Source: Meandrina meandrites
Lineage: Eukaryota > Cnidaria > Anthozoa > Scleractinia > Meandrinidae
DNA length: 64,000 bases
Reading direction: 5' to 3'
Assembly: GCA_963693305.1 (NCBI GenBank)
Contig: OY855904.1
Coordinates: 35,531,417-35,595,416, forward strand
Under the pieces are notes generated by a model. That model was not told where the DNA came from and ran no database searches. It saw only the letters and a program-made list of their open reading frames with translations. A program made the translations under genes and the position numbers. This document shows positions 12,401-24,400 of this stretch, piece after piece; position 1 is the first letter of the stretch; every line of letters starts with the position of its first letter.

Positions 12401-15400
12401 AGTTTTACTACCTTTTTAATTACACAGCTACCTCATGTCCAACTACTTTAAATGGGAAAGTTTCAAACAAAATTAATATTGTTGTGCTGTTGTATTATAA
12501 AGCACAATAATTCAGTGAGGTAATGTAGGTGAGTGCATGTGATAATTTATTTAATAAGCGACTGGGTTGACTATTCAGTTCATACAGGAACAGAAAAGTT
12601 ACAATATAGTTCAAAAACAGACGAGGAAATCACCTTTTCACCAAATACAGTGCTGTAGAACAGAACACACGGGTAAAGTTCTGAAGCATCTATGCCTTCA
12701 AAAGCCACTTGAGGTTCCTAAGACATGAAGAAGATATTCTTATCAGGGATTGGCAGAAAATGCAACAAATGAAACAATGGCAGCATAATGTTGGCATGAT
12801 TCCACAGACATTAATTTTACAGATCAACTTCTGTACTTATTCATGCAGCGTACAAGCTTACAATTACTTGCAATGGCATTAAAAAAACAGCTTTTGCAAA
12901 AGACTTTACTAGATGTCACATGTTAACTCGTATGAAAATCTGGGATTGATCCAGCTAAAACAAAATGGTAGCATGGGTTAGGGGTAAGCAACACAGATAG
13001 AAGGATGTAGTAGTATAGCCGGAGTCAATCAAATACCACTTTGGGTGCACCTAAATTTTTCACCTCTTCACGAGACTAGTAGTCAGGGATCAAAGCCAAA
13101 CCATGCTCACGTTGCTCGCATGGTTCGGCTTTGATCCCTGACTATAGTCCCGTAAAGAGGTGAAAAATTTAGGTTTACCAAAGTAGTATTTGATTGACTC
13201 CGGCTATACTACTAAGGAAAAAGAAAGGGAGTAAAACGGAGCGAAAGGGAGTGAAACCCCGGCGGGGACAAGCATTTAGAGAATTGACACCGTGCAGTAT
13301 AAAAGTTTTTCAATTAATTATTAAAAAATATTTTTTCTACTAATATACGATGGACGAAATAGACTTCGAATCTCTTGAAAATGTAGACCTCGAATCTCTC
13401 GAACAAGAACTTGCGAGAATAGACCCCGCAGTGTTGCGTTATTTATCGCAATTACTTCCAGAAAACGTCCCTGCGGTTAAAAAGATAATAAGGAATGCGT
13501 TGGAAGAACCAATCCCAGAAGAAACAAAGAAGCGATTAAAACCACCTTTGCAACCAAAACCTTACAAACCAATACCGCCCCCAAGAAAAAGGAACAAAAG
13601 ACAAAAAATAATTAGACAGTTTAAACTTCTGAGGGAGTTTGATCCCATCCACCCGCAAAACATAAGAAATGTGGCAGACTACCAGAATGAGGTTGAGGAT
13701 AAGTACAAGGACGAAACAGCTGAGGGTGTAGAAAAGATAAAAGGTAGGCGTTATATTCGGTGGCGCTTCAAAAAGAATCTGGAAAGAGACCAAACATCAA
13801 AATTCATGGAAAAAATAAGAAAGAACGTAAGAACATCATTTTACATAAGGTACGTTTTCGCATTTAATTTGCGCAACATTGAAGACGGAACCTTTCTTAC
13901 CTTCTACCAAAATGAAAAAGGCTCCCGATGGATAAACAAGCTAAAAGACGCGGAAAAATGGCTGAGGGAAAGGGAGTCTGAACGTCTGGAAGTAGAAAGA
14001 ATCGAAAGACCAAACACAAAATGGGTCTTCGACCACTACTATGCTGTTGATGTAAAAGTTGTGCTTGACCGTCAACCGCTGATGGGAACAGGCCAATTAC
14101 CAGACTGGCTGCGCAACCTCGCACACGCAGCGAGAGGACAAGCAATGGTGGCACTAGATACCTATAGAGATAACATGTGTCTATGGCGTTGTATTGCTGT
14201 GCACAGAGGAGCAAGGCCAGATCGAAGCACAAAAGCAGCGCAAGGTCTGGTCAAGAGTTTCTTCAAGCTCAGGGATACGCCGACGAACTGTGTAAAAACC
14301 TCACTTGATGAATTGGAAAAGGTAGAAATGCACCTGAATAAGGGTACTGCTTTAAAAGAATGGCTAGGAATCAGAGTATATATGCCAGAGCGTGTAGATG
14401 ATAAAGAAGTTGTATGGCACCTCACAAGAAATCCAGCGCCGAAGTTTAAAAACGTTATGACAATCGGTATTTTTGGAGAGCATTCATTTTTGATAAAAGA
14501 CATTACAAAGTTGGCAAAAATTTATGCATGCACCCATTGCAACGCAAGATTCACAAAGGTTTGCAATCTTCAACGTCATGCAGATAGATGTGCCCAAGGA
14601 AAAACAGTAATAGACTGTCCAGGAGAAAAGGTGGAAGCGCCACAGACAGCTTACGAGAAAGCATTTTATCCAAAACATAACGCGTCAAAAGAATCAATTC
14701 AGTGGCTAGAGTACGCAGCAAAGCATTGGAATATGACCATTCACCACGCAATGTCAGGCCACGGAGGAGAGCGTTGGATAGGGAAAAGACCAGTTGATGG
14801 TTACAACCATAAGAGAAAGTTAGTTCTTCAGTATCACGGCAGCTACTGGCACGGTTGTCCTAAATGTTACCCCGATCGGGATAAAATAATTGAACGTGGC
14901 GACAGAACAAGAGAAGATCTCTTCCAAGCAACAATGAGGCGCACAGCTTATCTCAGAAAGGCAGGATACAGGGTAATAGAGTGTTGGGCATGCGAAGTCG
15001 GAGACAAATATATTGAACAACTACCGGAAGCAAAAACAAAAAGTTACCCGCACGCTATTTTGTACGATTTTTAGGCGTACGGTGACAAAAACAAACGAAA
15101 GGAACCGACAGACAGCTTAACGATTGAGAATGAGCACATACCAATCTCGGTGAGCATCGGCGACACCCTCGAAAAAGAGCCCGACACCCTCAAAATAAAA
15201 ACAACCCATATCTGTGAAAAAGATCCCGCAGAGCTGGTCCGTAAGTTTATGGAAGAGCTGGAGAGACGCGGAAAAAACATAAGAAAACAAGTAAGAGATG
15301 AATTTATGCCGGCAGACGTAAACCTGCTACCAAAAGACCAGAGGAAAAAGATAGAAGAATGGTGTGATCAGGTCCCAGTACTGGGATTCAACTCTGGGAC

Positions 15401-18400
15401 TTACGATCTGAATCTGGTCAAAAACTACTTTGCAGAGCGCCTTGCCGACACAACCAACAAAGTCAGAGTGGCAAAGCACGGAAACAAAATCATGTTCTTG
15501 CTAACTTCAGGTTTCCGTTTCCTTGATATAATCAACTACTTGGGCCCAGGAACCAGCTACGAGAAATGGGTAAAGGCATACGACTGCAAGACAACGAAAT
15601 CATGGTTCCCATACGAGTGGTTTGACAGACCAGAAAAGCTGGATTACCCGGGATTACCGGATTACCCGGATTGGTATTCAAAGTTGAAAGGAGACTTTGT
15701 ACTGAAACTGTTAGAATGGAAAGCCAGCAAAAAGACGTTTCGAGAAGAGGGAATGAAAACCATCAAAGACTGGGTGCATTACTACAATAATCTCGATGTG
15801 GCACCCGGACTTGAGGCACTACAAAAAATGAAAAACTTCTACACTGAGAAGGGAATCGATATAATGAAAGACGCTGTCAGCATCCCAGGTGTGAGCTTAC
15901 ACTACCTTCTAAGGGGAGCAATTGAGCGCGGCGCGGATTTATACGCCCCAAGCCAAGAAGCATATGAAATGTTAAAAGCAGCAGTTGTTGGAGGGCCGAG
16001 CCTCGTTTTCACAAGATACCACGAAGTAGGAAAAACAAGAATAAGGCCGCATCAAATAACGGAACCCCAGCTTTGCAAAAACATCCTTGGCTACGATGCC
16101 AACGCCCTGTATCTATCAACCATGCTAAGGGAAATGCCTTGCGGAAAGGAAATGGTCGTAAACTGGGAAGAAGAGGAAACATTTGTACTAACGTGTATGC
16201 TCAAAGAAGGAATCTGGTTCGGGTATGCGGAAGTAGACATAGAGATTCCAAATCACTTACACCAAAAGTTTGAGGAAATGTGTCTGTTCTTTTACAACAA
16301 AGCGGTGCCAGCCAAAGCTGTCCCCGAGCATATGCTGAAATACTTGCGTGATACAGGAAGAAAACGAGGAGAAGATAAAAAACTCATGGGAACGTTGTCA
16401 GCACAGAGGATGCTTGTGTACACCCCTCTACTACTCTGGTATGTGAATCACGGTGCAGTTATCAAAAGGGTTTATCGGACAATTGACTACACACCGGCAA
16501 AGATCTTTCCCTGGTTCGTGGAACAAGTCACAGAGGCTCGCCGGACAGGAGATGTGGAAAAAAGCAAGGCACTGCTGGCTGAGGTATTCAAACTTTTGGG
16601 AAACAGTGGGTACGGAAAGCTCATCGAAGCCTTGGAGCGTCATTTACACCAAAGATGAGAAGGTAGTTGACAGAGCCCTTCGAAGTGCATATTTCTCAGA
16701 CCTTGACGAGATTGGAGAGGCGTATGAGTTAGAAAGTCGGAAGCCACGAATCACAATAAGAAGACCGTTTCAGATAGGAATCGCTGTATATCAACTGGCA
16801 AAGTTAAGGATGTTGGAATTCTATTACGACTTCCTTGACAGATATTTTGACAGAAAAGATTTCGAGCTGATACAGATGGACACAGACAGTAACTACTTGG
16901 CCATCTCCGGTAAGAAACTCGAGGACATTGTGCGGCCAGAGCTGAAAGAAGAATTCGAGGCACAAAAAAAGAATTGGCTGGCATGGGACAAGTGGAGCGG
17001 TCGAACACCTGGTCTGTTTAAGATGGAGTGGGAGGGGGATCGGATGATTGCACTCTGCTCCAAATGCTACTATATAGACGACCGAGGAGAAAAAAAGAAG
17101 TTCAGCACAAAGGGAATGTCGAGGAAGCAAAACAATATAAACTGGCAGCGTTTCAAGACAGCGTTAGAAGGAAGCAAGGATATGGCAACAAACAGAGGTT
17201 TCAGGATGCGGGATGGAAATATAGTAACTTACGAGCAGGAGAAGCTGGGGTTAAGTGCTTATTATGACAAACGCTGGGTACTATCCGACGGGATACACAC
17301 CGAACCAATCGAATATCACATTTAGTTTGCTTTAGCTGGAGGAAGAGTAGTATTGGGAGGCACAACAAGCAGTTCTTCACGTACAAAACCACGTTTGGGC
17401 CCATCGCGTAAATAGTAGAGAACGGGCTGATTCGCTTTGGTAAAAGGACGTTCAATGTTGTAAACTTTCAAAGACCAGATTGGATCAGTGGCTCTTTTCG
17501 TTCCACCTTCAAGCTCACCAGGTTGGTACAAATATCGAACCAAAACTATGGAGGGGAGCTTTTTTTCATTTTCTCCAACAGGTCGCAAATATTTGGTTGC
17601 TGGTTGGGATACCACAGCCTTTTCTTTGACGGCGGCAGCAGGTTTCATACCAATCAAACGAGTGACTTGGTTGTTCAGAGCAGAAACAACTTTGGGAAGC
17701 CTTTTCACCCACACCTTAGATCGCAGGCCCTCAGGCGAACGCATTTCAACTGCGTACTGGTGCCCAAACAAACGCTCGGCCAGGGTGCGGTTAAAACGTT
17801 CAACAATAGCTTGGTCTCTATGTATTTCAGGGTGGCCGCGTCTGATAGAAGTTTTGTGATTCTGCATTTCTTTTGTAACAGCACCCATAAATTCACGCCC
17901 AGGATCAACCTGCAGAATCTGTGGCCACTTCAGAGGTCCACGTGTATAAATTGTCTTAAAAGCTTTGGCAACCTCAGTAGAATCTTTGGAGGTTAAGGGG
18001 TGAGCTTCTTTGAATCTGCTAGCAACATCAACAACGGTAAGCGCGTATTTGTAAGTGCTACGGCCCACTTTGTCGTGCGGCAGAAAAAGAAGATCTGCCT
18101 GATGCACTTTGTTGGGTGTAGGAACGTCGAATTTTGGGCGAGGAATGTAACGCGGTGCGGGGAGGTAGATCTGCCAGAGCGCCTGTTTGAACAACCATTC
18201 TTTGGCAACAACTTCAGGAACCTTTGCAGCAGCCGCTAATTTTTTAATGGCGGAGATACCTTTCCAGTAACCTTGTGGACTGTAGTAACGCCGCTCTAAT
18301 TTTCTGTCCATTTAAATAATTATGCGCGGACATATATACATGGCGGGAAAAATGAGTTTGGGTGACCCTTATGGTGGGGTATTTGCAACTGAGTTTCTCT

Positions 18401-21400
18401 CCACGCTTAACGAAATGTTGCTGGAAGAGGAGGAAGAGTTAATAAAAAAAATAAAAGAAATCAAGCCGGAAAAAGATCTTGACGACCGTTACGACCTCGA
18501 AGGGGTGTGGGTTTTACCCCACGAAGAGATGAGCCACCCTCCCAAACCAAAATTATGGTATTTAATTTCAGTACTAAAAAAAGTCGGCATTTCTTTAGAA
18601 CAGGTCGGTGACGAAATAGGGGTGACCTTTTTGGGTAATGTCATTTGCCAGTTCAAGCAGTTTAATCTCAGGTCGTGTAACTACGTTTGTTTTTTATACA
18701 ACTATTTTCAAAAGGTCTCAACAAGAGATTGGCCGGCGAAAAATGCAATACTGAAAAAGCTCACGAAAAGATTGCCGACGATGCAACAAACCAGAAATAA
18801 AGCGGATAAAAGTTTCAACGAATGGTGGCTGGTGGCAACTCAGTTGCTGATACCCCACCTCTAAACAGCAGTTGTCTTAGATGTTCTGTTAACCTTTACC
18901 CCCACTCCACCGTCAGTGTGGTTTGAAAAACGCAGTTTTGTCTTTGCAGTTGTAAAGGTGTTGTACTTTTTCACAATATCTTGGTACTCACCGTCAGAGA
19001 TTACACCATCTTCAAGAGCGGTTGATATGAGAGAGTTGATCGTGCTCAGCGTAGCTTCAGCCAGGGTCTGTATTTTTTCGTGTTTTTTCGCTTTCCGCAG
19101 GAAAAATTTGATGGTGACCATGCAGGAGGTTGACACCAATGAAAACAAGGTGGCAGTTGCGATTAAAGGGCCGCCAACAGCAACGCCAACCGCAGAAAGA
19201 GAAGCGGCGAGCCCAGAGCCGGTAAGAATGGTAGCGACTCCGCCTGTAAATGCACATACCGTTTGGCAACGTGTGTGCCACCGTTTGAATTTGGCTGAGG
19301 TTTCGTAGTAGTGCACCAACTGGTTTTCCAAATTCATCTTTATCAATTCTATTTCAGCCCACCTGAATTTTGATGCAGAATCCATTTCCTATATATGTGT
19401 TTAAAAAATGTGCAATCTAATCGCAATATTGGTTATGCCATTTTCCATTTTTATATACAATCCGATTACATGGCCCAGTTGTATTTTTAGGGTGTGTCCA
19501 AAACTTTTTGCTGAACAGACCGGTTTTCGTGTTAAAGGCACCTTTTGCGATGTCACCACTCCAATACTTTTTAAACAAATCCTTATCACCACCTGTGATA
19601 GCCATGATTGCAGCAGCCACATCTTGAGACTGTTGAAAGCCGGGGATCTTTTTCCCGATTTGTTCATTGATCGTTTCACCGACACCCAATCCTACTTTTT
19701 GCTTCGAGCTGATTGCGTTGCGCGCCGCGGCGTGACCCCACTGCCGTTTGTTTTTGGGGATAGCGTCAAGCGCCTTCACCATTTTTTTGTCTGCAGCGTG
19801 TTTGCAACCTTTCTCATTTTTCTTGCCTGCACAGACGGCATAATCAACGTCATGCTGCATTGCAACTGCGTCCGTGGCACCTGTGGGTTGCTGGTATATC
19901 TTTAAGATCTTTCCCGTCTTGGGGTCGTAAGAAAGCTGTTTTTCAAGAGGATTGTACGGTCCTGTGTAGTTATGACCAGGAAGCGTCCACCCCTTTTTTG
20001 GTTTAGGCAGCTTGCCGATGGCTTTATGCAAATCAAAAGCCCCACCGCGGGGTCGTTCATAAAGAGGGTTTGTTGGGTCATCTACTCTATTACCCGCATA
20101 AATTCTCATATCATAATTGCCACCACGTTGGGTACCCCCACTAATAAACCGTGTCTTGGTAATGCCACAACTTGCGCATTTTACTTTTAACATTCTTCTA
20201 CCATTTTTTGTGGTAGTGTTTTTTTCACTTCCCGGTACGTTGGGTGTGAAACGCTTTTCCTTCACGCAGTATACCTCCATCTTATATAATTAAAGAAAAT
20301 TCTCGGGTATCAGCAACTTAGTTGCTACCCGCTGTGTGACACCCGCCTTTCAACTTATTTCCCGGTATCATATCTTTTGGTCTTAATCTGTTTGAGGCTT
20401 TAGTCAACAAATCCCCAGACAAAGCATCAATTGTGTAATTAACAGCTTTTCTCGCGATTGGTTTGGCTTTATTGGCTAACTTCTTCTGATACTCTGGTTG
20501 TCTCAGAAACTCGCTTGCAAAGTATCTTCCTTGTTTAACACCCTGTTTGGCTAAATAAGGAACTCCGTACTCAAAGAAAGCTTCAGCTGCTGTATTTCCA
20601 ACTGTATCAAAAACTCCACTTCCACTAGGGGTGTGGGGTACCCCCACTACTCCACCTCCGAACATTCTTTTTTCAGCGCGTGCAAGTTCTTCTCTCTTCT
20701 TTTTGGGTAAACCACTTCTGGTCCACTTAAATATTGGATCCAAAATATTACCTCCTTCTTGAGCACTGACAAATCTTGTCTTGGTAATGCCGCAGCTAGC
20801 ACATTTTACTTTAAGCAACCTTTTACCATTTCTTGCGGTTGCAAATGTTTCACTTCCCACCACATTAGGTGTGAAGCGCTTTTCTTTCACACAGTAAACA
20901 TCCATCTTTATACATTATGTGTAAAATAATCCTTCACCACAGCCTCGTTGGCGTGTGTATTTTCTGAAAACATGCTCAAAATTTCTCGAAATGTCCCCCC
21001 TTTGTTACGTTCGTTCAGAAAAAGCAAACAGTAGTAGCCGCAGCGTACACTGGATTCCCACTGAAGCTGGTTGTCATTTCGAAGAAAGGTCTGTTTGCCC
21101 TCAAGAATCAACTCAATTTCCCATTCCGCGGGCGGAGGTAACCGAAAGAGTCAAAGTATTCGCGCCCGCCCCAGCAGCATACCCAATGGGTGCCTGGCCC
21201 TCCCAGATCATCCATGTTGATTATACAAGGGGAGTGGTTTTTACCCATGATTTCAATTTCATCTCTCGCAAATATGCCTTTAATGGGGATTTTCAAGTAT
21301 TGGCACCACCGCTGCAAGTCATAATCGGTTAAGGGGACATCAACGAAGGTAGGCTTTTTTTTGGTCACCCCAAGAACCGATAAATGGTGGAGGACGCTGG

Positions 21401-24400
21401 AAATATGGAGGAGGGTTGATGCGCATTCCCTTTCCTCCTGTTGGGGGTTTTACCCGCATGCCGGCCCCACTCGCCATCTTGCGCACATGTCTGATTTGTG
21501 TCTTGCTCATGTCTATGTCCACGCCCGTTTTGTTTTTGATAGCGCGCTGTATTTTTTTGATCTGCCTGGCGGTCAAGTGCAAAGTGTCGCTACCGCCGGT
21601 TATAGCCTCGTTTTTAAATCTGAGCGTAACTGCTTCTCCTGGCCCAAAGGCCCGCGCGAGGCTTACCTTCTGCCCGTCTGAAAGTGAAATCTTGTGCGGA
21701 TAGTAAGTCGTCATCTCTTATATTTCATACAAAAATTATTTTACACCATCACCAGCTCATTACCCACCTGCCTGAGAACAAGTTCGGACTCGTACAAAAT
21801 TGCCGCATAAATGGTGTAGTCTTGCGCGTTGGCCGCCTCGTTGAGCCTGTAGTGGAAAACCATCTGCTTCGGGTCGTTGGTCATGTTATCCTTGTTTTCG
21901 CGTAAGTCAAAATAGACTATTGGGTACAGCGTCTCGAAGTTGTTGGGCTGAAGCTGCACACCGGTGTTGTAGTCGTTTTTGCGGTACCGGTAGTTCATTA
22001 AGTCATTAAGAATGCGCAGTTTGAAGTTTTCGTCGTAGTCCAGCTCCGGATAGTACTGCGAAGAGCCGTACTGCAGCCGGCAGGTCGCTAGCTTGGCTGA
22101 ATTGTCTCCATCAATGTCAAAGGTGTCAAAGAAGTAGGGGTTTTGAGTCAAGGCGTTCTTCTTCCTTGACTGTTGAATGAAAATGAAAACATGTTTTGCG
22201 TCTTTTAGACCGGGATTTATCTGCCACGAACCGAAAGCGTCACGCCGACTGGGGCTGGGCTGGATCATTTCATTCAGGTACGTCCATTTCTGAGGTTTCA
22301 AAAAGTTTTCGTTTGCGAGCTTCTGTCCTTCGCTGGTAAAACGCAGCATTGGAACCCACAGCTCAAGGTTTCTCACCACTACCCTACGATCTGTGCCATC
22401 GTTTTGCCAAATCAGCTCTGCATCCGGTTGTAGCTCAATTTCGAACTCCAGCTGCATGGGGGGGAGAAGCTTGTCACTCAGCTCCTCGAAGAATGAGTAC
22501 CTGTTAAGCGGTATGAGGGTTTCAACCGTGAGGCCGGCGTGGGCAAGCAAGCCCCTTTGTCTGATTCCTTGGTTGGTGGCAGCGACGGCCGTTACATTGC
22601 TATTATCCGTGTCCAGATACCAAAACTGGTTTTTCGCCGCGCTCCTCGCAAAGTCATCAGAAAAATCCAACAAGTTTTTGATGAATATTAACTTGTGAAT
22701 GTTGTCTACGTTGTAAATGTTTTTGCCCGATGATTTTACCACAAGTTTGTTTATCAGTGAAAATGAGCCGTTAATGGGCGCTGACCGGATGTCCCCTGCA
22801 ACTGCTGCGCCATCCGCGGTTGCCTCGAAAGTGAAATCAGCCCGGAAGTAGGCGTTATACCAGTCAAACCAGTTGTCTCGGTCGGTGAGTGTGAATTTAT
22901 AGTTTGTTTTTACCTGGTGCTGATTGTTACCCGGGATAGTGATCGGTTTGTCTAACCCGATACGAACATACTCTGTTTTTTCCAAATGCCTGTGGCTTCT
23001 GAACATCTTGCGTCCTATATATCTTTTAAAAAATTTATTTTAATTTTCCGCCAAATATTGGTTTACTTTCAACTTTGCAGCCCGACCCGCGTTTAAAATC
23101 TGGTTCAACTTTTTCCGCGAATCCCCGCTTAGTTTAGTTTTAGGTACTACCCCACTTAGCATCTTCTTCAGTTTTTGCCGCGACTCGGTACTAAGTGAGG
23201 TCGCCTTTTTACTTCCCCGCTTACTCTTGGGGCGTGGATCAGCAACTGAGTTGCTAACCCCACTTCGCAAAACGGCTTGTATCTTGTCAGCCGCTTTTTC
23301 TTCTGCTTTTTCTGCAGCTTTTTTCAGCATTTGCTTCGAGGCTTCATTTACAGCCTTCTTCAACGTCTGGCGGGTGACCTTCTTTTTGAACCGCTTTCCT
23401 ATATTCATCAGGGTGTCTCTAACAACCCCCGTACCTTTGTGTTTGTATCTATAGGTTCCCTTCGGCGCGTCATAATATCTCGCCCACTCGCTCGGATGAT
23501 TCATTATTATACTTAAGTGTAAATTATTTTTCTTTTTCTTCTTCGATGATGATGCTTAAAGCGACGTCTTGGTCATTCAGATCTATAATGTTGTTGCGCC
23601 CATCCATGATTTTGATATTTATGCTATTGATTCTGTTTTTGTTCACCGGGTGCCACAGGAGACGGCGAGGCTCTTTTGAAAAGGGGTAGCTGACGGAGAG
23701 TTCAGCGGTTGAAAAAGAGAACATAACGTCACCCCCGATGTTGTCCACAGCCCTTGTAATGAGGTCACAATGGATGTAGATCCAGTCGACGCCTCTTGTT
23801 ATATTTGGCACGCGGTCGCTCCTATTGTTCGCTCCGTCTATTGTTTTCTTGTCAAAACCCAGCAGTGCGGCAAATTCACCTTCACTTAGGTCAAGCTCGT
23901 AGCCGTCCTCCAACAAAATGACCGCCCGATACGTTGTGCTGTGAAAATACAGCTGGACAATAAACTTGGATTTTTCATCCTTGGGATCCACTCCTCCGAT
24001 TAGTGACTGAATGGTGGTGTTGAGGTCTTTGTAATTATACATTCCGTCCGGAATTGTCACGGTTTTCCAGTTCTCTGTTTTTTTCCGCCATTTGAATTCG
24101 TTGTTGTTGTATCGTTTTGCGATGTTGTACCACGAATATGACATGGATACCAGCTCATTTAACGCCGCCTTGTACCTTTTGTAGGGATCTAAAGCGATTG
24201 GCGGGTCAAAGTTAATTGTGAAGTCATGTGACTTGCTGTTGGCGTTGTTTTGTTTGGCCAGCTGCGAGTCAAGCAACAGGTTGAAATGAAAATGGGTTGA
24301 CATGTTGCTTATATAATATTACTCAAAATTTTGTGGGCTTCTTTTTGTGTTATTTCCTTTAGCTTTACCAGCAACCCTAACATCTGCTTGACCTGTTTTT

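Larger units (their letters stand above)
13009..13352 (+). repeat. Polinton left terminal inverted repeat
   Basis: It matches the reverse complement of 28,982-29,324 almost exactly over the first 325 bp and recognisably up to the start codon of the first gene. The outer 205 bp form a palindrome (separate entry). The inner part has a purine-rich stretch (GGGAG repeats), CCCCGGCGGGG and a TATAAAAG box at 13,298-13,305. Confidence 0.93.

Noticed and set aside
13004..13010. A 6-bp Polinton target duplication
   Set aside because: Only GATGT (5 bp) matches on both sides; the sixth base differs whichever way the ends are shifted.
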